Assembly (NCBI RefSeq): GCF_004634245.1
Contig: NZ_SJTF01000003.1
Location: 248,001-312,000, forward strand
Length of the DNA: 64,000 nt
Direction of reading: 5' to 3'
Origin: Flavobacterium foetidum
GTDB taxonomy: Bacteria; Bacteroidota; Bacteroidia; Flavobacteriales; Flavobacteriaceae
In this document: positions 1 through 8,877 of the stretch, piece after piece
Numbering within the stretch: position 1 is the stretch's first letter
Layout of the letters: every line of letters starts with the position of its first letter
Notes under the pieces: generated by a model
What the model saw: the letters and a program-made list of their open reading frames with translations, nothing else
Database searches by the model: none
What the model was told of the DNA's origin: nothing
Position numbers and translations under genes: made by a program

Positions 1-210
1 CGCAGTTCTAGGCGTAATCGATAGCTTATGTTTTGCCGCAAACTTGATTAATTTGGCAATATCTTCGGTCGTTTTAGGTAATGCCACCGCATTGGGTTTT
101 ATTCGGTACACCGAAGCATCTGTAGAATAAAGCGTTTTGTGTAGCTCATCGAATAAAAGTGTGCCTTCTAATGATGATGACAATTGTTGTAACTCTTTAA
201 TTATTGACAT
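1..210 (-). CDS. FAD-binding oxidoreductase, N-terminal fragment (runs off window)
   Basis: The reverse strand reads without stops from an ATG at 208-210 to the window edge, giving 70 residues that start MSIIKELQQL. The stretch with YSTDASVYRIKP followed by AVALPKTTEDIAKLIKFA is typical of the start of the FAD-binding domain (PF01565 type) in GlcD/YdiJ-like flavin oxidases. These oxidise 2-hydroxy acids such as lactate or glycolate. The family's Fe-S half, if present, lies outside the window. The gene is transcribed divergently from the acyltransferase at 508. Family is fairly sure; substrate is not known. Confidence 0.75.
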   Translation of the reverse strand, partial: MSIIKELQQLSSSLEGTLLFDELHKTLYSTDASVYRIKPNAVALPKTTEDIAKLIKFAAKHKLSITPRTA

Positions 211-507
211 TCTGTTGAATTTATGACCTAAAACTTATGTGTTTTTGAATACAAAAATACTTTATTTCCTTAGTTTTTTATTGTAAACTAAGAAAATTAG
301 ATGCTGTTATTCAATGTTTATATTATTGCGACAAACAATACTATATTATAACATAGTATTAGCAAATAATAAACAATTGTAGAATAAAGGCAGTATACTT
401 TTTTTCTATTTTAAAATAACAGGCACATCTAGTTTTAGTCTGTTTAAAACATTTAAAGTAAAGTTTCCTGAAAATTATTATTTTTGGCTGCCTCAATTAA
501 AATAATA
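211..507. other. Divergent intergenic region
   Basis: About 300 very AT-rich bases separate two divergent genes and should hold both promoters. I see long A/T runs but no convincing TTG/TAnnTTTG pair, no RNA gene and no conserved ORF. Confidence 0.4.
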
Positions 508-1614
508 ATGATTAGCTTTTTAAAAATCGATATTGCAAATAATAGAATTTTTGGTCTTGATATCCTTAGATGTTTGGCTATATTATTTGTAGTTTTTGGA
601 CACGGGAATCTTTTTTTTTCTAGCACAACAGCAAAATATCTCGATTATTTTGTACTAGATGGTGTAAGTATCTTTTTTGTCCTGAGCGGGTACTTGATAG
701 GCGGCATTCTCATCAAGGAGCTTGAAAACAAACCATTTTCTAAAGAAGTTCTTTTTAGTTTCTGGAAAAGAAGATGGTACAGGACGCTCCCTAATTATTT
801 TTTAGTTTTAACATTCCTTGTTTTTCTTAGCTATTCTTTCAGTAATAATTTTCAAATAGCTAACTCAATAAAATATTACATTTTTAGTCAAAACTTGTAC
901 TACCCTCATCCAAATTGGTTTCCTGAAGCTTGGAGCTTAAGTATTGAAGAATGGTTTTACTTAATTGTACCAATAATTTTACTAATAATTATTAAATCAT
1001 TCAATACGAGTGCAAAAAAGGCTATTTTAATCACCGCCGTTTTGGTAATCTTAGCTGCAACACTTTTTAGATATATAAAAAGTTTAGAAATTGTTTTGGA
1101 AAACAGCAAAGACTGGGATATCAATTTCAGAAAACAGGTTTTCACCAGAATAGACAGTATTATGTATGGAGTCACTGGTTCGTACATTGCATATTATTAT
1201 AATAATTTATGGTATAAATACAAAAAAATAATGTTTGCATTGGGATTAATTTTGCTGCTATATAATAAGTTTTTTATTAAATCAGATTTAAATTCTCTGC
1301 ATGCATGTGTATTCACTTTTTCTTTAAATTCTATTGGAACACTATTGCTTTTACCTTTTTTAAGCGAAATAAAAACCGGCAAAGGCAAGATTTATAAAGT
1401 TGTAACCTATATTTCTTTAATTTCTTATTCGATGTATCTACTAAATCTTACTTTGGTTAAAAACTGGATTGTATCAAATATAGAAATTGACTTGATCAAC
1501 TCTTACATCACGCTATTAATTAAATACATTTTGTATTGGTTTTTCACGATTGTATTATCAATTTTACTGTATAAATATTTCGAAATTCCGACAACCAAAC
1601 TTAGAGATAGATAA
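508..1614 (+). CDS. Acyltransferase family 3 membrane protein (OafA/YrhL-like)
   Basis: This integral membrane protein of about 368 residues resembles acyltransferase-3 (PF01757) proteins, which O-acylate surface sugars such as LPS O-antigen, capsule or other glycans. The N-terminal FGLDILRCLAILFVVFGHG stretch is the family signature with its conserved histidine in the first membrane helix. SLSIEEWFYL is the other typical motif. About ten hydrophobic segments follow. I prefer the ATG at 508. An in-frame TTG at 484 would add eight residues, but the helix-1 signature begins shortly after the ATG. The acyl group and acceptor cannot be told from sequence, and no glycan synthesis genes lie next to it. 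Confidence 0.82.
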   Translation: MISFLKIDIANNRIFGLDILRCLAILFVVFGHGNLFFSSTTAKYLDYFVLDGVSIFFVLSGYLIGGILIKELENKPFSKEVLFSFWKRRWYRTLPNYFLVLTFLVFLSYSFSNNFQIANSIKYYIFSQNLYYPHPNWFPEAWSLSIEEWFYLIVPIILLIIIKSFNTSAKKAILITAVLVILAATLFRYIKSLEIVLENSKDWDINFRKQVFTRIDSIMYGVTGSYIAYYYNNLWYKYKKIMFALGLILLLYNKFFIKSDLNSLHACVFTFSLNSIGTLLLLPFLSEIKTGKGKIYKVVTYISLISYSMYLLNLTLVKNWIVSNIEIDLINSYITLLIKYILYWFFTIVLSILLYKYFEIPTTKLRDR

Positions 1615-1723
1615 TCAGTTTAGTTTTCCCTCATATTTTATAAAATCCGGAGAGAATCCTGTAAAGTATTCCAGTCACTAAAAAGGTAATTTTAAGATTT
1701 TACTTTTTTATGCCTTTATCATT

Positions 1724-2536
1724 ATGGAAAATTTCTTTCAGGATGTCATCAACCACCTAGAAAGCTATTACAATAGCATTGTCGATCTTACGCCAAAATT
1801 TATTCTGGCAATTTTAGTTATTCTCGCTTCATGGTTTATTGCCAGTCGTGTCGGTATTTTTGCTGGTAACCGACTTAAAGCAAAAATGCACGACCGCCTT
1901 TTGGCTGTTTTTATAGCTCGTTTAATTAAATCGGTTTTGATTATTATCGGAATCTTGTTTATGTTCCGAATTATTGGTCTCGAAGGTGTTGCGCAGAGCA
2001 TGCTTGCAGGTGCCGGAATTTCGGCTTTTGTAATTGGTTTTGCGCTTAAAGATATTGGCGAAAATTTCCTTGCCGGAATTCTACTAGCTTTTAAACGTCC
2101 TTTTAACATTGGAGATATTATCGAAAGTAATGGCGTAAAAGGCGAAGTCATTAACCTCAATCTTCGTGATACCGAAGTAAAAAGCGACTCTAAAATCATA
2201 TACATTCCAAACGCGCTTCTTATAAAAAACACGCTCATTAACTATAATAGCGGAGGCTTTCTGCTCCAGACTTTTACCGTAGGTTTAGAATACGGTTCTG
2301 ATTATACCAGAGCCATCGAGCTGGTCAAAGAGGTTTTGGGAAACAGCGAAGAAGTAACTGAAAAAGATCATGAAAACGCCGCTGTAATTACCGATGTCGC
2401 CGCAGCAGGTGTTATTCATTTAAATATCAGATATTGGGTTAAAACTGGCCCATATAACGAAAATTCAGAATGTCGTTCTAAAATTATTGCGGCTGTTTTG
2501 AAGAAATTGAAAGAGAATGAGTTTGTGTTGAAATAG
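1724..2536 (+). CDS. Small-conductance mechanosensitive channel (MscS family)
   Basis: This 270-residue protein has the compact MscS layout: a short amphipathic N-terminus, three hydrophobic segments (about residues 22-45, 62-82 and 86-115), then a soluble beta domain. The pore-lining helix and the LKDIGENFLAGILLAFKRPF segment match the MscS TM3/beta-domain junction. FNIGDIIESNGVKGEV matches the family pattern after it. The channel opens under membrane tension on osmotic downshock and releases solutes from the cytoplasm. It appears monocistronic, with about 110 bp upstream and 200 bp downstream. Length matches the basic family size of about 280 residues. Confidence 0.92.
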   Translation: MENFFQDVINHLESYYNSIVDLTPKFILAILVILASWFIASRVGIFAGNRLKAKMHDRLLAVFIARLIKSVLIIIGILFMFRIIGLEGVAQSMLAGAGISAFVIGFALKDIGENFLAGILLAFKRPFNIGDIIESNGVKGEVINLNLRDTEVKSDSKIIYIPNALLIKNTLINYNSGGFLLQTFTVGLEYGSDYTRAIELVKEVLGNSEEVTEKDHENAAVITDVAAAGVIHLNIRYWVKTGPYNENSECRSKIIAAVLKKLKENEFVLK

Positions 2537-2563
2537 AGGTACTAAGGTTCTAAGATACTAAGC
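2537..2563. repeat. Interspersed repeat, 'ctaaggttctaagatactaag' family
   Basis: Directly after the MscS stop codon there is a short stretch built from ACTAAG/TTCTAAG words. The same words recur between ahpC and the thioredoxin gene (11256-11485), so this looks like a dispersed intergenic repeat and not gene-specific sequence. Confidence 0.55.
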
Positions 2564-2703
2564 TTCCTTATTTGCCTTTAAAAATGTAAATTTCTTTATT
2601 AAACAAGATTTATAATTCCAAAAAAACGACTGCAGAATGTTTAAATTGGAAATCTTAATTTAAAAAAGAATTGGACTTGCGACTCAATAAACAAATTGCT
2701 TAT

Positions 2704-2711
2704 TACCTTTG
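2704..2711 (+). promoter_or_regulatory. -7 box TACCTTTG upstream of lipoprotein gene
   Basis: TACCTTTG matches the Bacteroidota primary-sigma -7 consensus TAnnTTTG and lies 25 bp before the ATG at 2737. The nearest TTG upstream (2677-2679) is 24 bp away, longer than usual, so the -33 element is uncertain. Confidence 0.5.
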
Positions 2712-2736
2712 ATAGAACTAACCGTAACTATCAAAA

Positions 2737-3168
2737 ATGAAAAATATAATCTTAATCGTGTTTGTACTTTTTTTAAGCTGTAAAGAATCTGACAGCAAAA
2801 AGATGATTTCAGATAAATGGTACGGAACTTATTCATTGGCGCTAAATGAAGACAGTGAGGACTGGAGAGACGCGCATTATATTTCGTTAGTCATTACTAA
2901 GGATTCTATTATGTATGAAGCCGAAGGATATCAATTGTTTCACTCCTATAAACTTTCTGCTGTCGAAAATGGTAATACTTTAAAGTTAACATTTAGTAAA
3001 GCATTGAGAAATACTGAAAGCGTGACTTTAGAAAAAACAAAAGATTTTGGCGTTTTAACTTTACAAAATAATAGCTACACTTGGGAGAGTCCGTTTATGG
3101 ATGCCTATTATAATGATGGAAAAAAGAAAAAATATGTTTTGAAGAAAACAAAAGGAATTAGCGACTAA
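2737..3168 (+). CDS. Small lipoprotein of unknown function
   Basis: The 143-residue product begins with a short hydrophobic signal ending in the lipobox LFLSC, so Cys15 is probably acylated. The residues after the cysteine (KESDSKK) are of mixed charge, so surface or periplasmic location is undecided. The remainder is rich in beta-type alternation and includes WYGTYSLALNE and YEAEGYQLFHSYKLS. I do not recognise a family; the layout resembles small lipocalin-like 'lipid/sugar response' lipoproteins, but that is only an impression. It has its own likely promoter box at 2704 and stands alone. Confidence 0.65.
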   Translation: MKNIILIVFVLFLSCKESDSKKMISDKWYGTYSLALNEDSEDWRDAHYISLVITKDSIMYEAEGYQLFHSYKLSAVENGNTLKLTFSKALRNTESVTLEKTKDFGVLTLQNNSYTWESPFMDAYYNDGKKKKYVLKKTKGISD

Positions 3169-3376
3169 TCAATAAAAGATTCCTAAATAACTCTATAGCT
3201 TTTTAAAGATACATCCAAAAGATTTCCCATCTATTTCTTCTAAAATTTCCCAAGTTAGAACACTAAAATATTGTTAGTTTATAAATCCTACCCACAAAAA
3301 TTTCTTTTTTATAAATTTATAAGCAAAACATTCCGATTTTAGCGTCACCTATACTATCATTAAAACCTCATTTTAA

Positions 3377-4585
3377 ATGAATAAAAATATAAGCGCTCTT
3401 TACGAAATCGCTCAAAAAGAGACTCGAAAAATACTAGGTTTAATGTCTGGAACCTCGCTCGACGGACTCGACCTGGCTCTTTGCGAAATTTCGGGAGAAG
3501 GCAGCAATACAAGCGTCAAAATCCAACATTTTGAAACCATAGATTACAGCGACGATATTAAAACCGAAATCAGAAAAGTATTTGCACAGAAAACAATCGA
3601 TTTTCAGCACTTGGTTTTACTAAACGAATGGATTGGAGATTTACATGCTGGAATGATAAACGATTGTCTTTCTAAATGGAATATTCCCGCAAGCGAAGTC
3701 GATTTAATTGCCTCTCACGGACAAACGGTTATGCATGCGCCAAAGTTTTTGCATCAGCAGGAAAAATTTCCAAATGCCACACTGCAAATTGGCGACGGCG
3801 ATCATATTGCGGTAAAAACCGGAATTATCACACTTTCAGATTTCAGGCAGAAACACGTTGCGGCTGGCGGCGAAGGAGCGCCTCTAGCGGTTTACGGCGA
3901 TTATTTATTATTTAGCAAAAAAGGCGAAAACAGAATCATGCTGAACATGGGCGGTATTGCAAATTTCACGTATTTGCCGGCCTCGCAAAACGCCAACGAA
4001 GTTTTTGTAACCGATACCGGAACTGCCAATACGCTAATTGATATTTTTACTAAACATTTTTTTCCTGAGAAAAGTTTCGACAAAGACGCAGTTATCGCCA
4101 AAAAAGGAATTGTTAATCAGGAACTTTTGAAAGAATTAAAAAGTGATACTTTTTTCGCGAAAAGCTTTCCAAAAACAATCGGGCAAGAATTGTTCAACTT
4201 CAATTTTGTGAATGCTGCGCTGATAAAATTAAACTTAGAAAATATTTCGGCATCAGATTTGTTGGCGACTCTAACACGCCTTAGCGCCGAAACGATTGCC
4301 GAAGCGGTTTTGTTTGTGGTACAAAATACTAAAACGCCAATTGAAGAGTTTACAGTGTATATGTCTGGCGGAGGCGCAAGAAATCCGTTGTTGGTAAGCT
4401 GGTTAAAAGAGTTATTGCCTTGTAATTTTGAGAAAAGCGACGTTCTCGGAATTTCAGGCGATGCGAAAGAAGCTGTTTTGTTTGCCGTTTTGGCTAATGA
4501 AACTGTCTCTGGAGGAAATTACAATTTCGGTTCCCAAAAAGGAATCCCATCTGTGACAATGGGGAAAATTTCGTTTCCTGATTAA
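3377..4585 (+). CDS. anmK: Anhydro-N-acetylmuramic acid kinase
   Basis: The 402-residue protein carries the LMSGTSLDGLDLAL motif at about residues 22-35, the phosphate-binding signature of AnmK. It also has GDGDHIA, DFRQKHVAAGGEGAPL and NMGGIANFTYLP blocks and a C-terminal MSGGGARNPLL motif. AnmK phosphorylates and hydrolyses 1,6-anhydro-MurNAc to MurNAc-6-phosphate in the cytoplasm during peptidoglycan recycling. Length is close to the family norm of about 370-400. A MurQ etherase, the next enzyme, is not in this window. Downstream genes (DigH-like glycosidase, AmpG-like permease, NagZ-like GH3) fit the same pathway, but the 98-bp repeat array separates anmK from them. Confidence 0.93.
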   Translation: MNKNISALYEIAQKETRKILGLMSGTSLDGLDLALCEISGEGSNTSVKIQHFETIDYSDDIKTEIRKVFAQKTIDFQHLVLLNEWIGDLHAGMINDCLSKWNIPASEVDLIASHGQTVMHAPKFLHQQEKFPNATLQIGDGDHIAVKTGIITLSDFRQKHVAAGGEGAPLAVYGDYLLFSKKGENRIMLNMGGIANFTYLPASQNANEVFVTDTGTANTLIDIFTKHFFPEKSFDKDAVIAKKGIVNQELLKELKSDTFFAKSFPKTIGQELFNFNFVNAALIKLNLENISASDLLATLTRLSAETIAEAVLFVVQNTKTPIEEFTVYMSGGGARNPLLVSWLKELLPCNFEKSDVLGISGDAKEAVLFAVLANETVSGGNYNFGSQKGIPSVTMGKISFPD

Positions 4586-4596
4586 AAAATGAGATA

Positions 4597-5074
4597 GCCA
4601 CGAATTACACTAATTGGCGCGAATTTATTGCCACAGATTAAAGGATTTTTAGCATTAATCATTTTTATCTTTATAATCTGTGGCTAAAAAAGTTGCCACC
4701 AATTGCACTAATTGGAGCGAATTTATTGCCACAGAGTAAAGGATTTTTAGGAATAATCATTTTTATCTTTATAATCTGTGGCTATAAAAAGCGGCCACAA
4801 ATTACACTAATTGGCACTAATTTATTGCCACAGATTAAAGGATTTTTAGAATTATCATTTTAATCTTTATAATCTGTGGCTAAAAAAGTTGCCAACAATT
4901 GCACTAATTGACGCGAATTTATTGCCACAGATTAAAGGATTTTTAGGAATAATCATTTTTATCTTTATAATCTGTGGCTAAAAAAAGTGGCCACCAATTA
5001 CACTAATTTTCACGATTTATTCTTTAAAAGAATGATTGCGAACAAAAATTAGTGCAATTCGTGTAATTCGTGGC
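4597..5074. repeat. Array of five about 98-bp hairpin-forming units
   Basis: Units begin with GCCAC/GCCAA words at 4597, 4695, 4794, 4891 and 4990, a spacing of 97-99 bp. Each of the first four holds an arm with CACTAATT, then an inverted repeat GCCACAGATTA...TAATCTGTGGC that can fold as a hairpin. The fifth unit instead runs into AATTAGTGCAATTCGTGTAATTCGTGGC-like sequence, the inverse complement of the arm, so the whole array is bounded by a large imperfect palindrome. There are no unique spacers, so it is not a CRISPR. It fills the gap between anmK and the next gene. Confidence 0.85.
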
Positions 5075-5116
5075 AAAAACAAACTATTTTTGATTCCTGT
5101 TAAAAAGAACATTAAA

Positions 5117-6688
5117 ATGCATAAAAAGCAGCACGTAGTATTCTCTATCTTATTTTTATTTTTGTTTGGATGGCTATCTTCCGCACAGGAAAAAATAATG
5201 CATCCTAAAAACGAATTTAGAGGAGTGTGGATAGCAACCGTAGTCAACATTGATTGGCCAAAAGCACCTGCCGACACTGTTGAAAAGGAAAAAGCTGATT
5301 ATCTTGAAATTTTGGAGGCTTATAAAAAACTAAATTACAACGCTGTAATCGTACAGGTTCGTAGTGTGGGCGATGCTTTTTATCCTTCGCAGATGGCTCC
5401 ATGGTCTCGTTTTTTAACAGGCAAAGAAGGTCAGGCACCAAATCCATATTACGACGCACTGGCCTGGATGATTGATGAAGCCCACAAAAGAGGTTTTGAA
5501 TTCCATGCGTGGCTGAATCCGTATCGTGCTACTTTTGATTTAAATAAAAACCTTTTAAGTCCGAACCATGATATTTTCAAACATCCTGAATGGATGATTG
5601 AATATGGCGGGAAATACTATTACGATCCTGCCCTGCCAGAAGTTCAGGCGCATTTAACAAAAGTGGTAAAAGAAGTAGTCGACAAATACGATATCGATGC
5701 GATTCATTTTGATGATTATTTTTACCCGTATGCCGTTCCCGGAAAGGTATTTAACGATTCGGCTTCATACAAAAAATACGGAGCTGGCTTAAGCCTTGCC
5801 GACTGGAGACGTGCAAATGTAAGCAGCTTTGTTCAAACTATTTCAACAACCATCAAATCAAGCAAACCTTGGGTTCAGTTCGGAATCAGTCCGTTTGGGG
5901 TTTGGAGAAATAAATCTCAAGATCCGAGAGGTTCTGAAACACAGTCGACATCTAATTACGACGATTTGTATGCGGACCCCGTTTTATGGATGGACCAAAA
6001 ATGGATTGATTACATTTTGCCTCAATTGTATTGGAGCATGAATAATCCAAGAGCGTCTTACTCGAAATTGGTAAAATGGTGGTCCGAAAACTCCAATAAT
6101 ACTGCAATCTACATTGGTCATGCGTCCTATAAAATAAGAGGAGATGCCGACAAAAGCTGGAATTTTGCGTACGAAATTCCAAATCAGATTGATTTTGCCA
6201 GAAGTTTTAAAAACGTTAGCGGAAGCGCCTATTTCAGCGCTAAATGGTTTATGGGCAAAAACTTTGACATCGTTCGTCTTTTAGAAGAAAATCAGTATAA
6301 ATATCCTGCTTTGCCTGCAGCAGTACCAAACTTGAAACACGTTATTATTGATACCCCAAAAACTGTAGAATATTCTAAGGATAGTGTTAGCTACAATTTT
6401 ACATTCAACAGTCCGCTCAACACCAAGGTTCGTTACATGGTGGTTTATGGAGGCGACCATATTTCGAAAATCAACACCAATGACCCTTCAAAAATTGTTG
6501 AAAAAGTAACCATAAAAGAAATAGATGGAAAAATCACCTTCTCTATTGCTGCAGGAAAATTAAATCTTTACAAAGCCTGCGCAGTAACTTTTATTGATTA
6601 TTATGCCAACGAAAGCACACCAACCACAATAGATTTAAAGAAACCTTTTAAAAACTATATTCCAGCTCAGCCTAATGAAAACAGATAA
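5117..6688 (+). CDS. GHL10/DUF187 family glycoside hydrolase (DigH-like)
   Basis: The protein of about 523 residues starts with a cleavable signal peptide (MHKKQHVVFS... ending near SSAQE). It continues with FRGVWIATVVNIDWP, the hallmark of the glycosyl-hydrolase-like 10 family. The IHFDDYFYPY block is the usual acidic active-site strand, and a C-terminal beta domain follows. E. coli DigH (YddW) of this family cleaves denuded peptidoglycan glycan strands. I choose ATG 5117 because an upstream in-frame ATG (5036) lies inside the repeat array and would put 27 non-hydrophobic residues before the signal peptide. The gene overlaps the next by 14 bases, so the two are co-translated. A cell-wall role is inferred from neighbours. 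Confidence 0.85.
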   Translation: MHKKQHVVFSILFLFLFGWLSSAQEKIMHPKNEFRGVWIATVVNIDWPKAPADTVEKEKADYLEILEAYKKLNYNAVIVQVRSVGDAFYPSQMAPWSRFLTGKEGQAPNPYYDALAWMIDEAHKRGFEFHAWLNPYRATFDLNKNLLSPNHDIFKHPEWMIEYGGKYYYDPALPEVQAHLTKVVKEVVDKYDIDAIHFDDYFYPYAVPGKVFNDSASYKKYGAGLSLADWRRANVSSFVQTISTTIKSSKPWVQFGISPFGVWRNKSQDPRGSETQSTSNYDDLYADPVLWMDQKWIDYILPQLYWSMNNPRASYSKLVKWWSENSNNTAIYIGHASYKIRGDADKSWNFAYEIPNQIDFARSFKNVSGSAYFSAKWFMGKNFDIVRLLEENQYKYPALPAAVPNLKHVIIDTPKTVEYSKDSVSYNFTFNSPLNTKVRYMVVYGGDHISKINTNDPSKIVEKVTIKEIDGKITFSIAAGKLNLYKACAVTFIDYYANESTPTTIDLKKPFKNYIPAQPNENR

Positions 6689-7949
6689 TAAACCTTGGTT
6701 CTGGATTCCACTTCTGAACTTTGCATCCGGATTGCCTTATGCCATAATTATTTCAGTTTCGGTAATTATGTACAAAAATCTGGGAATTTCAAATGAAGAT
6801 ATCGGAGTCTACACGAGTTTATTATATCTTCCTTGGGTAATCAAACCAATTTGGAGTCCGCTTATTGAATTAATCGGAACCAAAAGAAAATGGTTTTTAT
6901 CGATGCAGTTATTGATTTCGATTGCTTTTCTATTAGTTGGATTTACGATACCGACAAATGGATTTTTTATGATGTCGCTGGCCATATTCTGGGTTGCGGC
7001 CTTTGCTTCGGCTTCAAATGATATAGCGACTGACGGTTTTTATTTATTGGTTTTACCAGAAGACAAACAATCTTTCTTTATCGGAATCAGAAGTACTTTC
7101 TACAGACTTTCAATGCTTGCCGGAAACGGATTAGTAGTACTTTTTGCGGGTTATTTAGAGCATAAATATGGCGACAATACAAAAGCATGGTCCTACACTA
7201 TGATTTGCGTTGGTTTATTAATGACGTTTATTACAGTTTACAATTTCATTTTTACTCCCAAAAATGAAATCAATGCAACAGAAAGTAAAAAAGAAACTAC
7301 TCACCAAAACTTCGGAACCATATTTATCAGTTTCTTCAAGAAAAAACAAATCGGATTAATTCTGGCTTTTGTTCTAATTTTCAGATTAGGAGAATCACAA
7401 TTACTTAAAATGTTAAGTCCGTTTTTACTAGATTCGAAAGAGCTTGGTGGAATGGGATTAGATACCGAAGCTGTCGGCATTATTTACGGCACGTTTGGAG
7501 TTGCAGCATTGACTTTAGGCGGCATTTTGGGAGGAATTGCCATTTCCAGACATGGCCTTACTAAATGGATGTTTCCAATGTTTTTAGCCATGCATTTACC
7601 AATTATAGGTTTTATTTTATTAGCATTTTTTCACCCAACATCAATTTATTACATTTATGCCGTGGTGATTTTAGAACAATTTGGCTACGGTTTTGGTTTT
7701 ACAGCTTTTATGATGTATTTGATTCATGTTGCCGAAGGAGAATTCAAAACAGCACACTATGCGCTGGCAACCGGTTTTATGGCGTTAGGCATGATGCTTC
7801 CGGGAATGATAAGTGGTTATATTCAACAATATTTAGGCTATCAAAACTTCTTTATTTGGGTTTTCATCGCCACAATTCCAGGTCTTATTTTATCACGTTT
7901 TTTAATTTTCCCGAAAGACTTCGGGAAAAAATCTCAAGAAGTTTTTTAA
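6675..7949 (+). CDS. MFS permease, AmpG-like (muropeptide/peptidoglycan sugar importer)
   Basis: This 424-residue protein has twelve hydrophobic segments. Its opening PWFWIPLLNFASGLPYAIIISV with YLPWVIKPIWSP, and ASASNDIATDGFY, are typical of AmpG/PAT-type MFS permeases. AmpG imports GlcNAc-anhydroMurNAc muropeptides across the inner membrane by proton symport. The start codon lies 14 bases inside the preceding glycosidase gene. Flanking genes for AnmK and a NagZ-like enzyme strongly suggest import of peptidoglycan fragments. Exact ligand (sugar only or muropeptide) is inference. Confidence 0.85.
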   Translation: MKTDNKPWFWIPLLNFASGLPYAIIISVSVIMYKNLGISNEDIGVYTSLLYLPWVIKPIWSPLIELIGTKRKWFLSMQLLISIAFLLVGFTIPTNGFFMMSLAIFWVAAFASASNDIATDGFYLLVLPEDKQSFFIGIRSTFYRLSMLAGNGLVVLFAGYLEHKYGDNTKAWSYTMICVGLLMTFITVYNFIFTPKNEINATESKKETTHQNFGTIFISFFKKKQIGLILAFVLIFRLGESQLLKMLSPFLLDSKELGGMGLDTEAVGIIYGTFGVAALTLGGILGGIAISRHGLTKWMFPMFLAMHLPIIGFILLAFFHPTSIYYIYAVVILEQFGYGFGFTAFMMYLIHVAEGEFKTAHYALATGFMALGMMLPGMISGYIQQYLGYQNFFIWVFIATIPGLILSRFLIFPKDFGKKSQEVF

Positions 7950-7971
7950 CCCCAAATCAAACATCTTACCT

Positions 7972-8313
7972 ATGGAAATCAATGAAAATTTACAGGCCGA
8001 ACGCAATCTGAAAGGAAGTGAGTTCGAAAAAAACGGAAATCTTGAAAAAGCAATTGAATTGTATGAAGAGAATGTATCGGAAGGCTTTAAAGGAAATCAC
8101 CCTTATGATCGACTGGCAACGATCTACAAAAACCAAAACGATCTAGGAAATGAAATCAGGGTTTTAGAAAAAGCCATCTTGGTCTACGAAGAAATCACAG
8201 TTGAAGATCGACTAGAAGGACTTCCAAAACTTTTTCGTTTCAAAAATAGATTAGAAAAAGCAATCGAAACCAAAAAACAATTGGCTAAACAAAAGAAAGC
8301 AAAGTTGAAATAA
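7972..8313 (+). CDS. Small TPR-like protein
   Basis: The 113-residue soluble protein has two helical hairpins of tetratricopeptide type: GSEFEKNGNLEKAIELYEEN and a following YDRLATIYKNQNDLGNEIRV block. A lysine-rich helical tail follows. No signal peptide or membrane segment is visible, so it should be cytoplasmic. It follows the permease by 22 bp and probably sits in the same transcript. TPR repeats usually mediate protein contacts; the partner is unknown. A dispersed inverted repeat follows it. Confidence 0.65.
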   Translation: MEINENLQAERNLKGSEFEKNGNLEKAIELYEENVSEGFKGNHPYDRLATIYKNQNDLGNEIRVLEKAILVYEEITVEDRLEGLPKLFRFKNRLEKAIETKKQLAKQKKAKLK

Positions 8314-8402
8314 CTAAATTAAGTTAAGCTTAATTTTCTTTACCATTAAGCCGTTAAGTTCCTAAAGCTTGACTTAAATCACTTAATATCCAATGGTAAA
8401 AA
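8314..8402. repeat. Interspersed inverted repeat (accattaag / cttaatggt family)
   Basis: The gap holds TTAAGTTAAGCTTAATTTTCTT and a TACCATTAAG...CCAATGGTAAA imperfect palindrome. A related sequence occurs at 47041-47158 upstream of the GH2 gene. It contains no ORF and could fold in RNA, perhaps attenuating read-through to the GNAT gene. Confidence 0.55.
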
Positions 8403-8425
8403 AGGATAACTAAATTTTTATTGAA

Positions 8426-8875
8426 ATGGTTACTTTAAAACGCACTAATTCAGACGATATCGATTTTATAGGTCTTGTAGCTTTACTAGATATGGATTTG
8501 GCCATTAGAGACGGTGAAGACCATGCTTTTTACAATCAGTATAACAAAACCGACAAAATAAAACACACGATTGTTTATTACGAAAACGGAATTCCGGTTG
8601 GTTGCGGCGCTTTTCGCGAAAAGGAATCAGGAACAACAGAAATTAAAAGAATGTATGTGCATCCTGATCACCGAAAAAAAGGAATTGCATCGGCTATTTT
8701 GAAGGAACTCGAAATCTGGGCCAAAGAGGTCGGTTATGCGTATACGGTTCTAGAAACTGGAAAAAAACAACCGGAAGCTATCAATTTATACCAAAAATTA
8801 CAATATACTATCATTCCCAATTATCCGCCATACGAAGAAATGGATAACAGTGTCTGCATGAAAAAGACTTTATAA
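8426..8875 (+). CDS. GNAT family N-acetyltransferase
   Basis: This 149-residue protein shows the acetyl-CoA binding motif A of GNAT enzymes: IKRMYVHPDHRKKGIASAIL with the R/Q-x-x-G-x-G/A pattern (RKKGIA). It is followed by ALETG-like VLETGKKQPEAINLYQKL, typical of motif B. It transfers an acetyl group from acetyl-CoA to an amine; the acceptor is unknown. Only 2 bp separate its stop from the GH3 start, so the two are translationally linked. An amino sugar substrate is tempting but unproven. Confidence 0.85.
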   Translation: MVTLKRTNSDDIDFIGLVALLDMDLAIRDGEDHAFYNQYNKTDKIKHTIVYYENGIPVGCGAFREKESGTTEIKRMYVHPDHRKKGIASAILKELEIWAKEVGYAYTVLETGKKQPEAINLYQKLQYTIIPNYPPYEEMDNSVCMKKTL

Positions 8876-8877
8876 TA

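Noticed and set aside
1768..2238. 156-codon frame antisense to the MscS gene
   Set aside because: Shadow of a well-supported gene; sequence has no family resemblance.
4597..5074. Regular about 98-bp repeats that could suggest a CRISPR array
   Set aside because: The whole unit is repeated with no unique spacers, units are too long, and no cas genes are near.
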